Source of the DNA: Verrucomicrobiales bacterium
GTDB lineage: Bacteria; Verrucomicrobiota; Verrucomicrobiia; Limisphaerales; F1-80-MAGS106
NCBI GenBank assembly: GCA_947487925.1
Contig: CANLCA010000258.1
Span: 1 to 5,319 of the forward strand
Length of the DNA stretch: 5,319 nt
Direction of reading: 5' to 3'
Shown here: positions 1 to 5,313 of the stretch, one piece after another
Numbering within the stretch: position 1 is the stretch's first letter
Layout of the letters: the number at the start of each line of letters is the position of its first letter
Made by a program: the position numbers and the translations under genes
Notes under the pieces: model-generated
The model's input: the letters and a program-made list of their open reading frames with translations, nothing else
What the model was told of the DNA's origin: nothing
The model's database searches: none

Positions 1-146
1 CTTCCCGGGCGCAGCTTGTACGCAAGCAAAAATCTGCCGCCCCAATTCCATCCCTCCACGCCCCCTACCTCTCTCCCATCTTCACCAGATTCCACCGCTC
101 ACGCCCAGCAGACACTCAGAAGCATCCTCCGTGCCGAACACAACTG

Positions 147-1220
147 ATGGTGAATAGCGTCTTACACCATGGCGCGGCTTCTTGGGCGGACTACAATGAT
201 GACGGCCTGCCAGACCTTCTGGTCGCCTCGCCAAGCGAGCTGTATGTGAATGAGGGCGCTGGAAACTTCCGCGCAGTGTTTGATTCGGGAATGTCCCTGG
301 CCCCAACCGGCGGCGTGGGCTGGGCGGATTACAATAACGACGGGTTTCTCGACGTTGCCATGGCGGTCTGGCAGATTGAGTTCAGGAGCTCGCTTCGCCT
401 TTTTCGGGGTAATGGCGGCGGCACTTTCAGCCTGGTGACTGACGAGCCGATGACTCTGGAAACAGGGCACACATGGAGCTGCGCATGGGGCGATTACGAT
501 AACGATGGACACCTAGACCTTTACATCGGCAGCTATATCGCGCAGAAAAACTTGTTCTTGCACAATAATGGGGACGGAACGTTCACGAAACTTCTGACCG
601 GCAGCCCTGCCAATGATCCAGGCGCCGCTGGCGGACCGTGCGCGTGGGCGGACTATGATAATGATGGCGACCTTGATCTTGTCGTCCAAAACGGCGCTCG
701 AGGCAAAAACTTCCTGTATCGAAACAATGGCAGCGACAATGGATGGCTCAAAGTAAAACTCATCGGAACTGTCTCCAACCGCGCAGCCATCGGTGCCAAG
801 GTTCGCGTTAAAGCCGCCATCGGTGGGAAAACGTTCTGGCAGCTCAGGGAGATTTCGTCCGGCGACGGATACAGCGGGAACAGTTTATTTGCTCATTTTG
901 GCCTTGGCAATGCGACTATGGTCGAATCAATCCGCATCGAGTGGCCATCCGGCATCGTGCAAGAGTTGAGCGACGTTCCCGGCAAGCAATTCCTCACCGT
1001 GACCGAACCGCCGCGCCTTGGACCCACGGTGAAGTCAGTGGATGGAATGGTCGAGTTGCAGGTGAAAAGCTGGTTGGGTTTTACTTACACCATCGAGGCT
1101 ACCTCTAATCTCAAGGATTGGACGCGCCTTGGCGAAGACACCAATCTGACCGGCACACTCCGAGCGCCGGCCCCCGAGGCTCTGGATCCGCACCGATTCT
1201 TCCGTCTCAAAGTCCGGTGA
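147..1220 (+). CDS. FG-GAP/VCBS repeat protein with ASPIC/UnbV domain, N-terminus uncertain
   Basis: This is a probable extracellular or cell-envelope beta-propeller protein of the CRTAC1/UnbV type; its ligand is unknown. Four calcium-binding FG-GAP/VCBS loops are visible: DYNDDGLPD (residues 15-23), DYNNDGFLD (61-69), DYDNDGHLD (116-124) and DYDNDGDLD (169-177). An ASPIC/UnbV domain follows at about 199-285, with 'RAAIGAKVRV', 'REISSGDGYSG' and 'IRIEWPSGIVQEL'. Residues 295-357 form a C-terminal module ('YTIEATSNLKDWTRLG', 'RFFRLKVR') often seen at the ends of secreted Verrucomicrobiota proteins. The 147 ATG gives no signal peptide, although the family is normally exported. The frame stays open leftwards to the window edge, but codons 3-146 show no propeller motif. 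The true start may therefore lie outside the window, or the gene may be 5'-truncated. No SD is evident before 147. The family call is secure; the start is not. Confidence 0.88.
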   Translation: MVNSVLHHGAASWADYNDDGLPDLLVASPSELYVNEGAGNFRAVFDSGMSLAPTGGVGWADYNNDGFLDVAMAVWQIEFRSSLRLFRGNGGGTFSLVTDEPMTLETGHTWSCAWGDYDNDGHLDLYIGSYIAQKNLFLHNNGDGTFTKLLTGSPANDPGAAGGPCAWADYDNDGDLDLVVQNGARGKNFLYRNNGSDNGWLKVKLIGTVSNRAAIGAKVRVKAAIGGKTFWQLREISSGDGYSGNSLFAHFGLGNATMVESIRIEWPSGIVQELSDVPGKQFLTVTEPPRLGPTVKSVDGMVELQVKSWLGFTYTIEATSNLKDWTRLGEDTNLTGTLRAPAPEALDPHRFFRLKVR

Positions 1221-1489
1221 CTCATGCCGTAGGAACCCAAGAATGAGGAAACGTTTGGAGTTCATAAGAGTTTGTTTGGAAACGCCGACCGTGCGATCAG
1301 GACAGGCTCTTACGGTCACAGTCACGAACCAGAGCGGCGAGGCAACCTTCCGGGCACGGGCCGGGCTCCGACCGGCGAGCGCCGTGAAGCGGGGACAACT
1401 CAATTTAATGCATCCGGCGGTGGAATTGCGGTGCCTCGCAAGCCGCGGTTTGGGTTTTCTTCGTCCCCTCGTCGCCGCATTCTCTGGCG
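1221..1489. other. Intergenic stretch without a supported gene
   Basis: This 269-bp GC-rich stretch lies between the FG-GAP gene and the tatD remnant. Open frames exist on both strands, but none gives a recognisable domain, and their composition (runs of R, A, P and S) is that of random GC-rich frames. Small inverted repeats are present, for example GCCGG/CCGGC around a 7-nt loop near 1361-1377 and CTCAT/ATGAG at 1221/1247. None is followed by a T-tract, so I do not call a terminator. Confidence 0.5.
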
Positions 1490-1597
1490 ATGGCGACATT
1501 TTTTGACACGCACGCGCATCTGGATTTTCCGGATTTGAAGGGCTTCCGACCCCTTGAATCACTTGCACTTCACTTGCACTCATTCGTAAGTACTTGA
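1490..1597 (+). pseudogene. 5' remnant of a TatD-family metal-dependent hydrolase gene
   Basis: The ATG at 1490 begins 'MATFFDTHAHLDFPDLK'. The 'DTHAHLDFP' segment is the N-terminal hallmark of TatD-family DNases/hydrolases, which carry the H-x-H metal ligands on the first strand of a TIM barrel. Intact members are about 250-270 residues. Here the likeness stops after about 16 codons, at 1537/1538, where the 97-bp direct repeat begins. The frame then reads through repeat sequence to a TGA at 1595-1597, giving a 35-codon ORF that cannot form the barrel. I find no further tatD sequence in the window. There is no clear SD. A chance match is possible in so short a stretch but unlikely given the motif and its placement at the N-terminus. 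The position of the break implies truncation by a rearrangement involving the repeat. Confidence 0.62.
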
Positions 1598-1634
1598 TAA
1601 TGAATGGAGCGGGTGAAGGGAATCGAACCCTCGT
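1538..1634. repeat. Left copy of 97-bp direct repeat (putative attachment site)
   Basis: This copy aligns without gaps to 5217-5313 (offset 3679) at 91/97 positions. The six differences all lie in the left half: one near 1557, one near 1571, three at 1580-1582 and one at 1592. The last 42 bases (1593-1634) are identical and include the 3' end of a tRNA read on the minus strand. Homology ends at 1635, where the tRNA body continues only in the right copy. Within the divergent half, an 11-bp-period repeat (CACTTGCACT at 1560 and 1571) resembles integrase arm-type sites; that role is inferred. Confidence 0.9.
1605..1634 (-). pseudogene. tRNA 3'-end fragment (probable tRNA-Gly), displaced att half
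   Basis: Read on the minus strand this holds two variable-loop bases, a complete T-arm (GAGGG, loop TTCGATT, CCCTT), the acceptor 3' strand CACCCGC, a U discriminator and encoded CCA (complement at 1605-1607). It is identical to the 3' end of the tRNA at the right edge. Upstream on the minus strand (1635-1684) there is no D-arm consensus and no anticodon stem that can pair, so this is a fragment and not a gene. Such fragments are the usual scar left where an element integrates into the 3' end of a tRNA gene. Confidence 0.85.
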
Positions 1635-1950
1635 GATTATTACCAAAGAGGATTCATTCCGAAATCTCACAGAGCACCCATAAAAACCGGGGTACACATC
1701 GATGTTTTGCGCCAGTATTCCGGCGCGCCAAAACTTCTTAACCACGCTCCACCAATGAAAGCCACTGAGGCCGCCCTCAAACCATTAAAATGCGTAAGGG
1801 CGCGAACTTCAGCGTCTTCCATCAGGACCTCATGACCGTTCCCGAAGCTGACATCCTAGAACCCCTGAATCCCTCTACGATGATCCCGGGGGAAAATATC
1901 GCCTTGCAGGCAAAATAGTTGAAGCCTTGCGGCACTGTCTGGGCAAACCA
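1635..1950. other. Non-coding or decayed stretch inside the left island edge
   Basis: This is 316 bp between the left repeat and the stop of the PAL-like gene. The longest start-to-stop frame I would consider is a 42-codon plus-strand ORF at 1790-1918 ('MRKGANFSVFHQDLMTVPEA' at its start). It matches no family I know, has no SD and may be a gene remnant. An imperfect hairpin, TTTTGCGCC (1705-1713) with GGCGCGCCAAAA (1722-1733), is present. A short GCCT-TGC-AGGC hairpin lies at 1901-1911; on the minus strand it is followed by a T-rich run, but its 4-bp stem is too weak to call as the terminator of the PAL-like gene. Confidence 0.45.
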
Positions 1951-2922
1951 CTAGCGGGTGTTCGTCCACTGCAATTTTTGGATGCGCCGGCCGTTAATGT
2001 CGCCGACGTAAATGTCGCCGCCAGGCGAGAGTGCGATGTCATGCGCCATCATGAACTGGCCGTCGTAATTTCCCCAGCGGCCAAACGTCGCCACGACCTT
2101 GCCCTCAAGGGTGAGCACGGCCAAGCCCGAACGGTTGGGCGGGGCCGACGGCTGTTCGCCGCCGTCCGCGACATACAGTCGTCCGTCCTTTCCGATGCGC
2201 ACGCCATATGGACGCCCCATGGCCGGGTCCTTCCATTGCGCCAGGAATCGTCCCTCGGCGGTGAAAACCTGGATGCGGTCATTCTGGCGATCGGCGACGT
2301 AAACCCGTCCGGATTGATCAACGGTGATGCCATGCGGCACGACAAACTGTCCCGGCCCAGTCCCCTGGGTGCCCCATTGGAACTGGAATTTTCCCTCGGC
2401 GGAGAATTTGACCACGCGGCTGTTCTCGTACCCATCGCTGACATAGAACGAGCCATCGGCCAATACGGCGACGTCCGTAGGCTTGTTGAAGTGCGCCTCG
2501 TCGTTGCCCCCGACGCCGCTGACACCCCAGGCGCGCCGAAGGGTGCCGTCGCGATTGTATTCAAAAACCTGATGACGCCCCACGTCGGTGAGCCAGACGT
2601 GGTCACGATGATCCACAAAGAGACCGTGCGGCAGGAGAAAGGTGTTCGTCCCCCATTTGTCAACCAACCGGCCCGTCCGGCCTTCAAACACCCACACGGC
2701 GGCCTCCGCGATGGGTCCGGCCTTGGCCGGATCTGCCAGCCAGCGGCGGCTGCCACGATGAAACACAAAGACGTCGCCGCGCGAGTCACAGCCCATTCCA
2801 GCCACCTGGCCAAGGATCTCGCCCGCCGGCACCTGAGGCCAGCCATGCACGACCTGGAGATCCGCGCCGCGGGCGCAGGCGGCGGCGGAAAACGCGAAGA
2901 GGAAAAGGCGGAGAAACGTCAT
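1951..2922 (-). CDS. Secreted NHL-propeller protein, peptidyl-alpha-hydroxyglycine alpha-amidating lyase (PAL)-like
   Basis: The likely activity is that of PAL, which splits a peptidyl-alpha-hydroxyglycine into an amidated peptide and glyoxylate at a zinc site in a six-bladed propeller. The chosen ATG (2922) gives 323 residues with a signal peptide (MTFLRLFLFAFSAAACARG, then AD), indicating export; longer starts at 2985 (ATG) or 3024 (TTG) bury it. Six NHL-type blades follow. Compared from memory with rat PAM, the following match: Arg56 in 'FHRG' (R533), zinc ligands His99 'LPHGL' (H585), His197 'VPHGI' (H690) and His294 'MAHDI' (H786), Tyr165 'SDGYENSR' (Y654), Arg212 'VADRQND' (R706) and Met292 (M784). 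The paired cysteines of the animal enzyme are absent. No partner monooxygenase (PHM) is in the window, so the substrate is unknown. Other NHL binding roles remain possible. It lies 230 bp downstream of the nucleotidyltransferase gene and may have its own promoter. Confidence 0.85.
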   Translation of the reverse strand: MTFLRLFLFAFSAAACARGADLQVVHGWPQVPAGEILGQVAGMGCDSRGDVFVFHRGSRRWLADPAKAGPIAEAAVWVFEGRTGRLVDKWGTNTFLLPHGLFVDHRDHVWLTDVGRHQVFEYNRDGTLRRAWGVSGVGGNDEAHFNKPTDVAVLADGSFYVSDGYENSRVVKFSAEGKFQFQWGTQGTGPGQFVVPHGITVDQSGRVYVADRQNDRIQVFTAEGRFLAQWKDPAMGRPYGVRIGKDGRLYVADGGEQPSAPPNRSGLAVLTLEGKVVATFGRWGNYDGQFMMAHDIALSPGGDIYVGDINGRRIQKLQWTNTR

Positions 2923-3152
2923 GGGCGTAGTGATAAAGCTGCTGAGGAGAGCATCGATCAGAATGGTGGTGCATCTTCGATTCATGGCTTGGTCATTGGC
3001 ACGCTTTTTTTCCGGTTCCTGCAATCAGATCAAGTAGATGTTCCGCAGTTTAAACCGTTCCCGGTGCGGCGATATGGCGCCGACAGAAGGCCCGCGGCCA
3101 ACGGCACCAAAGCGCTCTCGGTCTCTTCGCTCGGCATCGTCGATAAGTGGGT

Positions 3153-3947
3153 TCAACGTGTTAACGTGGTTGGAATGCGGAAGTAGTTCGCCAAGGCGTC
3201 GCGTAACACCGCAGGCCGCAGACCGCCACCGATGGTTTCTTTCACGGCCGCCAGGATGGAATCCCAGTCGGCTGAACTTACCGGAAACGCACTGAGAAAG
3301 GTTGCAAGATCGGCCACCACGGTCGGTGGGAGTTCTGCTCCCGGCTCCCCAGGCAGGGTGGCGGCCAACCGAAAGATGTCGTTCCGGTGTTTAGCGACGT
3401 TCCTTGAATCAATGCTTTCTCCGGCGGATTTGCGCCGAGTGAGATCCAGCCACGCCTTCGATTTAAGAGGAATCAGCGCACTGGCGTTGGCCACCCGCAT
3501 GCCGTCTCTCTGGTCATGATGTATTTGGATCAACCCGTAATAGGCGTCGTCCAACAGAATGGCCGATAGGCTGTGATGATCCGGCTCCAAACGAACCGGT
3601 ATGACTTCCTGGCCTTCGGCAAGTTCCAATCCCTCGGGGCTTCGACTGAAAAGCTCCAGCATGAAGGGAAAGTCCTCCCTGGCGGGCTTTGCAAAACGGT
3701 AGAGAACAGGCGTCCCTCCGTTGCGCTCGCGGATCTCGTATCCGCCGTCCGATACGAACGACTGCAGCGCGTTGATGAACGCCTGGCCCAACACCTCGAT
3801 CATGAGGACGATGTCGAGATCCTTGGTGGCGCGGAAGGGAAGGCCTTGGGCGGTGAACCATTCATCGCAAGCGGCGCCGCCAATGAGCGTGAACGCGCCG
3901 TCAAACGCGCGGAATCGTTCCCGGAAAGTATCGAGCCCTTTTACCAT
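3153..3947 (-). CDS. AbiEii-like nucleotidyltransferase, putative toxin
   Basis: This 264-residue cytoplasmic protein has the hallmarks of AbiEii/AbiGii-type minimal nucleotidyltransferases, the toxins of type IV toxin-antitoxin and abortive-infection systems. 'LIGGAACDEWF' (21-31) supplies the Gly-Gly nucleotide-binding turn. 'TKDLDIVL' (41-48) supplies the paired catalytic aspartates D43 and D45, with a further acidic strand at 'MLELFS' (96-101). 'IPLKSKAWLDL' (159-169) and 'NVAKHRNDIFRL' (183-194) match the conserved Lys and Lys/Arg-Asp helices of the family. Known members transfer nucleotides to tRNA or other targets; the target here is unknown. The ATG overlaps the stop of the upstream regulator (ATGGTAA, 7 nt), which implies translational coupling and fixes the start. 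No disruption is seen. A non-toxic nucleotidyltransferase role cannot be excluded. Confidence 0.8.
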   Translation of the reverse strand: MVKGLDTFRERFRAFDGAFTLIGGAACDEWFTAQGLPFRATKDLDIVLMIEVLGQAFINALQSFVSDGGYEIRERNGGTPVLYRFAKPAREDFPFMLELFSRSPEGLELAEGQEVIPVRLEPDHHSLSAILLDDAYYGLIQIHHDQRDGMRVANASALIPLKSKAWLDLTRRKSAGESIDSRNVAKHRNDIFRLAATLPGEPGAELPPTVVADLATFLSAFPVSSADWDSILAAVKETIGGGLRPAVLRDALANYFRIPTTLTR

Positions 3948-4927
3948 GAGACCTGGGTGATCAGCTTGGCAATCTGCTGCTGGACGCGCTCGTCCACTGA
4001 ATCTCGCAGACTGAGAAAAAGCGAGAGTGGATCTACTTGGCCATCCTTGCCCAGCAACAGTGGGTCGTAGGCCCAGCTTTCCATTCGAACGTTAGCCTCC
4101 TCCTGTCCCTCGCAGCGATGGAAAGTTCCCTTTTCCAAATTTGCATGAACGCCCTCACTGGCGAGGGCGAAGGTAGGCAGCCGGTCGTCGGCAATCGAGG
4201 TGAGCCGGCTCAACGCCGTCAGGCCTGCAGTCAACGCGGGCCGTCCCGGGTGGTTCCAGCGTAGCCAGTGTGTTTTTTTCACGGGTGACGTCAGATAGGG
4301 CTGCGCCCGCTCCCACAGGTTCTGTCCCTTCAGTGGAAAATCCAGAGTGATCGATCGCCCATGGCGCGCGGACCGGCACAACTCCGCCCCCGCCAGCTCG
4401 TCCTTGACCTTCGTCAGCATGATGGGCGAGTAGCCAATGGCGGTCGCCAGATCCTTCAACGGCTGATGTTCCAACGACCCGCGTTGCAAATGGTAGAGAA
4501 CCAAGCTCTGCGCCGCCGGTGTCAGGCGTTTGCCTTTGGCTGGCCTGGGCGGGGAAAATCGCTCGCGCAGGTCCATGAGGATCAGCGGGAGGAAAAACTG
4601 CGTGCCGGGCACCACGAAAGGAATCCCCATCCGGACCAAGCGATTCCGGGCGTAGGCGGGCAGACGGGAAATAACCAGCATTACCGGTTCGCCAACTTGG
4701 GAACGCAAGGAAACGGCCAGGTTTTCGTAATCGCCCGGCGCTCCCGGTGCCCAAGACTCATCCTCCACCGCGAACAGAACCCGGCGTCCCCAGAGAGCGG
4801 TGGCCCGAAGCTGGAACCGCTCGCGTAGAAATAAGGGCAGCCGTTTTGAATTCTCCGCAATCAACGGGGAAGGCTCGCCGACAAATTCGGCCAAGTATTT
4901 TAGCAGGCGTTGTTGCAGCGGCAGCAC
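3941..4927 (-). CDS. Winged-HTH regulator, putative AbiEi-like antitoxin
   Basis: This 328-residue protein has a central winged helix at about 136-196: 'LTPAAQSLVLYHLQRG', then the HTH 'LKDLATAIGYSPIMLTKVKD' (157-176) and a basic wing 'SARHGRSITLDF'. The N-terminal 120 residues form a separate alpha/beta region I cannot name. The C-terminus ('SWAYDP', 'VDPLSLFLSLRDSVDERVQQ') resembles regulators that sit directly before AbiEii-type nucleotidyltransferases and are annotated as MarR-like or AbiEi-type. The inferred role is to neutralise the partner and repress the operon. The GTG at 4927 is chosen because an in-frame TAG lies four codons upstream and the next internal Met is far inside. A promoter predicted just upstream would place the transcript start on this GTG, so the mRNA may be leaderless. 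The last codons overlap the toxin start by 7 nt. Confidence 0.75.
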   Translation of the reverse strand: MLPLQQRLLKYLAEFVGEPSPLIAENSKRLPLFLRERFQLRATALWGRRVLFAVEDESWAPGAPGDYENLAVSLRSQVGEPVMLVISRLPAYARNRLVRMGIPFVVPGTQFFLPLILMDLRERFSPPRPAKGKRLTPAAQSLVLYHLQRGSLEHQPLKDLATAIGYSPIMLTKVKDELAGAELCRSARHGRSITLDFPLKGQNLWERAQPYLTSPVKKTHWLRWNHPGRPALTAGLTALSRLTSIADDRLPTFALASEGVHANLEKGTFHRCEGQEEANVRMESWAYDPLLLGKDGQVDPLSLFLSLRDSVDERVQQQIAKLITQVSW

Positions 4928-4929
4928 GT

Positions 4930-4972
4930 CGATACACTACACGATGACGATACACGCTTCAAGTGTAGTGTG
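4930..4972 (-). promoter_or_regulatory. Promoter and operator of the AbiE-like operon
   Basis: A perfect 9-bp inverted repeat, ACACTACAC (4934-4942) and GTGTAGTGT (4963-4971), flanks a candidate minus-strand promoter. The -35 TTGAAG (complement at 4957-4962) and the -10 TAGTGT (complement at 4934-4939) are separated by exactly 17 bp. The repeat overlaps the -10 and abuts the -35, as expected for autorepression. An 8-bp direct repeat, CGATACAC (4930-4937 and 4948-4955), adds further GTGTA-type half-sites. The -10 is a weak match (3/6), so the promoter is less certain than the repeats. Confidence 0.55.
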
Positions 4973-5214
4973 CGCATTGAGGGTGTTGGCTTCGTTTGTT
5001 ACTCCCTTAAATCCAGACCCTGGTTCAGGCGTTTTGGAAATCCCATGACCCTTCATGTTCTGCCCGTGGCAGGGCAATCTGACTACTGCACTCCTTAGCC
5101 CCACGGCAGCGTCGGAAATCGGCGGTGAAATCGAACGAGCGTCAAAATCCAAGCTCGAACTTTTGAGGAAAAGCCGGTTGAAGGCACCGGAAAAGGGAGG
5201 CGAGCGAACTATTT
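4973..5214. other. Upstream region of the operon, no gene supported
   Basis: This is 242 bp between the operator and the right repeat. A plus-strand frame (5055-5276) and a minus-strand frame (5218-4937) are open but resemble no family, and the plus one simply runs on into the direct repeat. A small TGCCC/GGGCA hairpin lies at 5061-5076. This is where an element end or excision-factor gene might be expected, but I see none. Confidence 0.45.
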
Positions 5215-5236
5215 TCAAGGGCTTCCGACCCCTTGA
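5215..5236 (-). terminator. Hairpin downstream of the tRNA, possible terminator
   Basis: A perfect 7-bp stem, TCAAGGG (5215-5221) with CCCTTGA (5230-5236), encloses an 8-nt loop about 48 bp beyond the tRNA 3' end. On the minus strand it is followed by AAAATAG and not a T-run, so it is not a classic intrinsic terminator. It could instead be a processing or recombination-related structure. The left copy of the repeat keeps only the inner 5 bp. Confidence 0.3.
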
Positions 5237-5313
5237 TTCACTTGCACTTTACTTGCACATCTTCGTAAGTGCTTGATAATGAATGGAGCGGGTGAAGGGA
5301 ATCGAACCCTCGT
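5217..5313. repeat. Right copy of 97-bp direct repeat (putative attachment site)
   Basis: This copy matches 1538-1634 at 91/97 positions without gaps and is identical over 5272-5313. Here the tRNA part continues (CTCAGC to the window end) into the anticodon stem, so this is the side with the working tRNA gene. In the usual integration model, the non-tRNA part (5217-5283) would come from the element and now serves as the tRNA's 3' flank. Confidence 0.9.

Larger units (their letters stand above)
1605..5313. mobile_element. Putative tRNA-integrated genomic island, about 3.7 kb, no integrase seen
   Basis: The interval is bounded by identical tRNA 3' ends in the same orientation. The right one belongs to a tRNA gene that continues beyond the window, and the left one is a bare fragment. 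Between them sit an AbiE-like two-gene module and a PAL-like secreted protein, all on the minus strand. Tyrosine-recombinase islands classically duplicate the tRNA 3' end in this way. No integrase, excisionase or replication gene is visible, so the element would be non-autonomous, decayed or mobilised in trans. An alternative is a segmental duplication or recombination between two tRNA-flank repeats without an integrase. The repeats are observed; the mechanism is inferred. Confidence 0.6.

Noticed and set aside
1243..1538. Two overlapping plus-strand frames of 87-88 codons as small genes
   Set aside because: No domain, no SD and low-complexity composition. One ends over the tatD start in another frame, and the tatD frame has the recognisable motif.
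1538..1634. Direct repeats as a two-unit CRISPR array
   Set aside because: There are only two copies 3.7 kb apart, they are 97 bp long, and they contain a tRNA end. No cas gene is present.
1605..1684. Full-length divergent tRNA in the left copy
   Set aside because: The spacing to a partly pairing acceptor 5' strand (TGGGTG) is about right for a tRNA, but position 1 mismatches, there is no D-arm consensus and no anticodon stem pairs, so only the 3' fragment is real.
1035..1745. Minus-strand open frame of 236 codons spanning the FG-GAP gene end, the tatD remnant and the tRNA fragment
   Set aside because: It runs through three unrelated features, including a tRNA end ('TRVRFPSPAP' is translated T-arm), and shows no family likeness.
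1901..1918. Hairpin with T-rich tail as terminator of the PAL-like gene
   Set aside because: The stem is only 4 bp (GCCT/AGGC) and the T-run is interrupted, so it is too weak to call.
1927..3186. Long plus-strand open frame of 419 codons opposite the PAL-like gene
   Set aside because: It is antisense to a gene with unmistakable domain and active-site conservation, has no domain likeness of its own, and is explained by high GC at third codon positions.
5055..5276. Plus-strand ORF ending 'FKGFRPLDSLALYLHIFVSA', parallel to the tail of the tatD remnant frame
   Set aside because: The shared tail is the direct repeat read in the same frame. Four of the six differences change amino acids in 18 codons in no conservative pattern, so I see no sign of coding selection.
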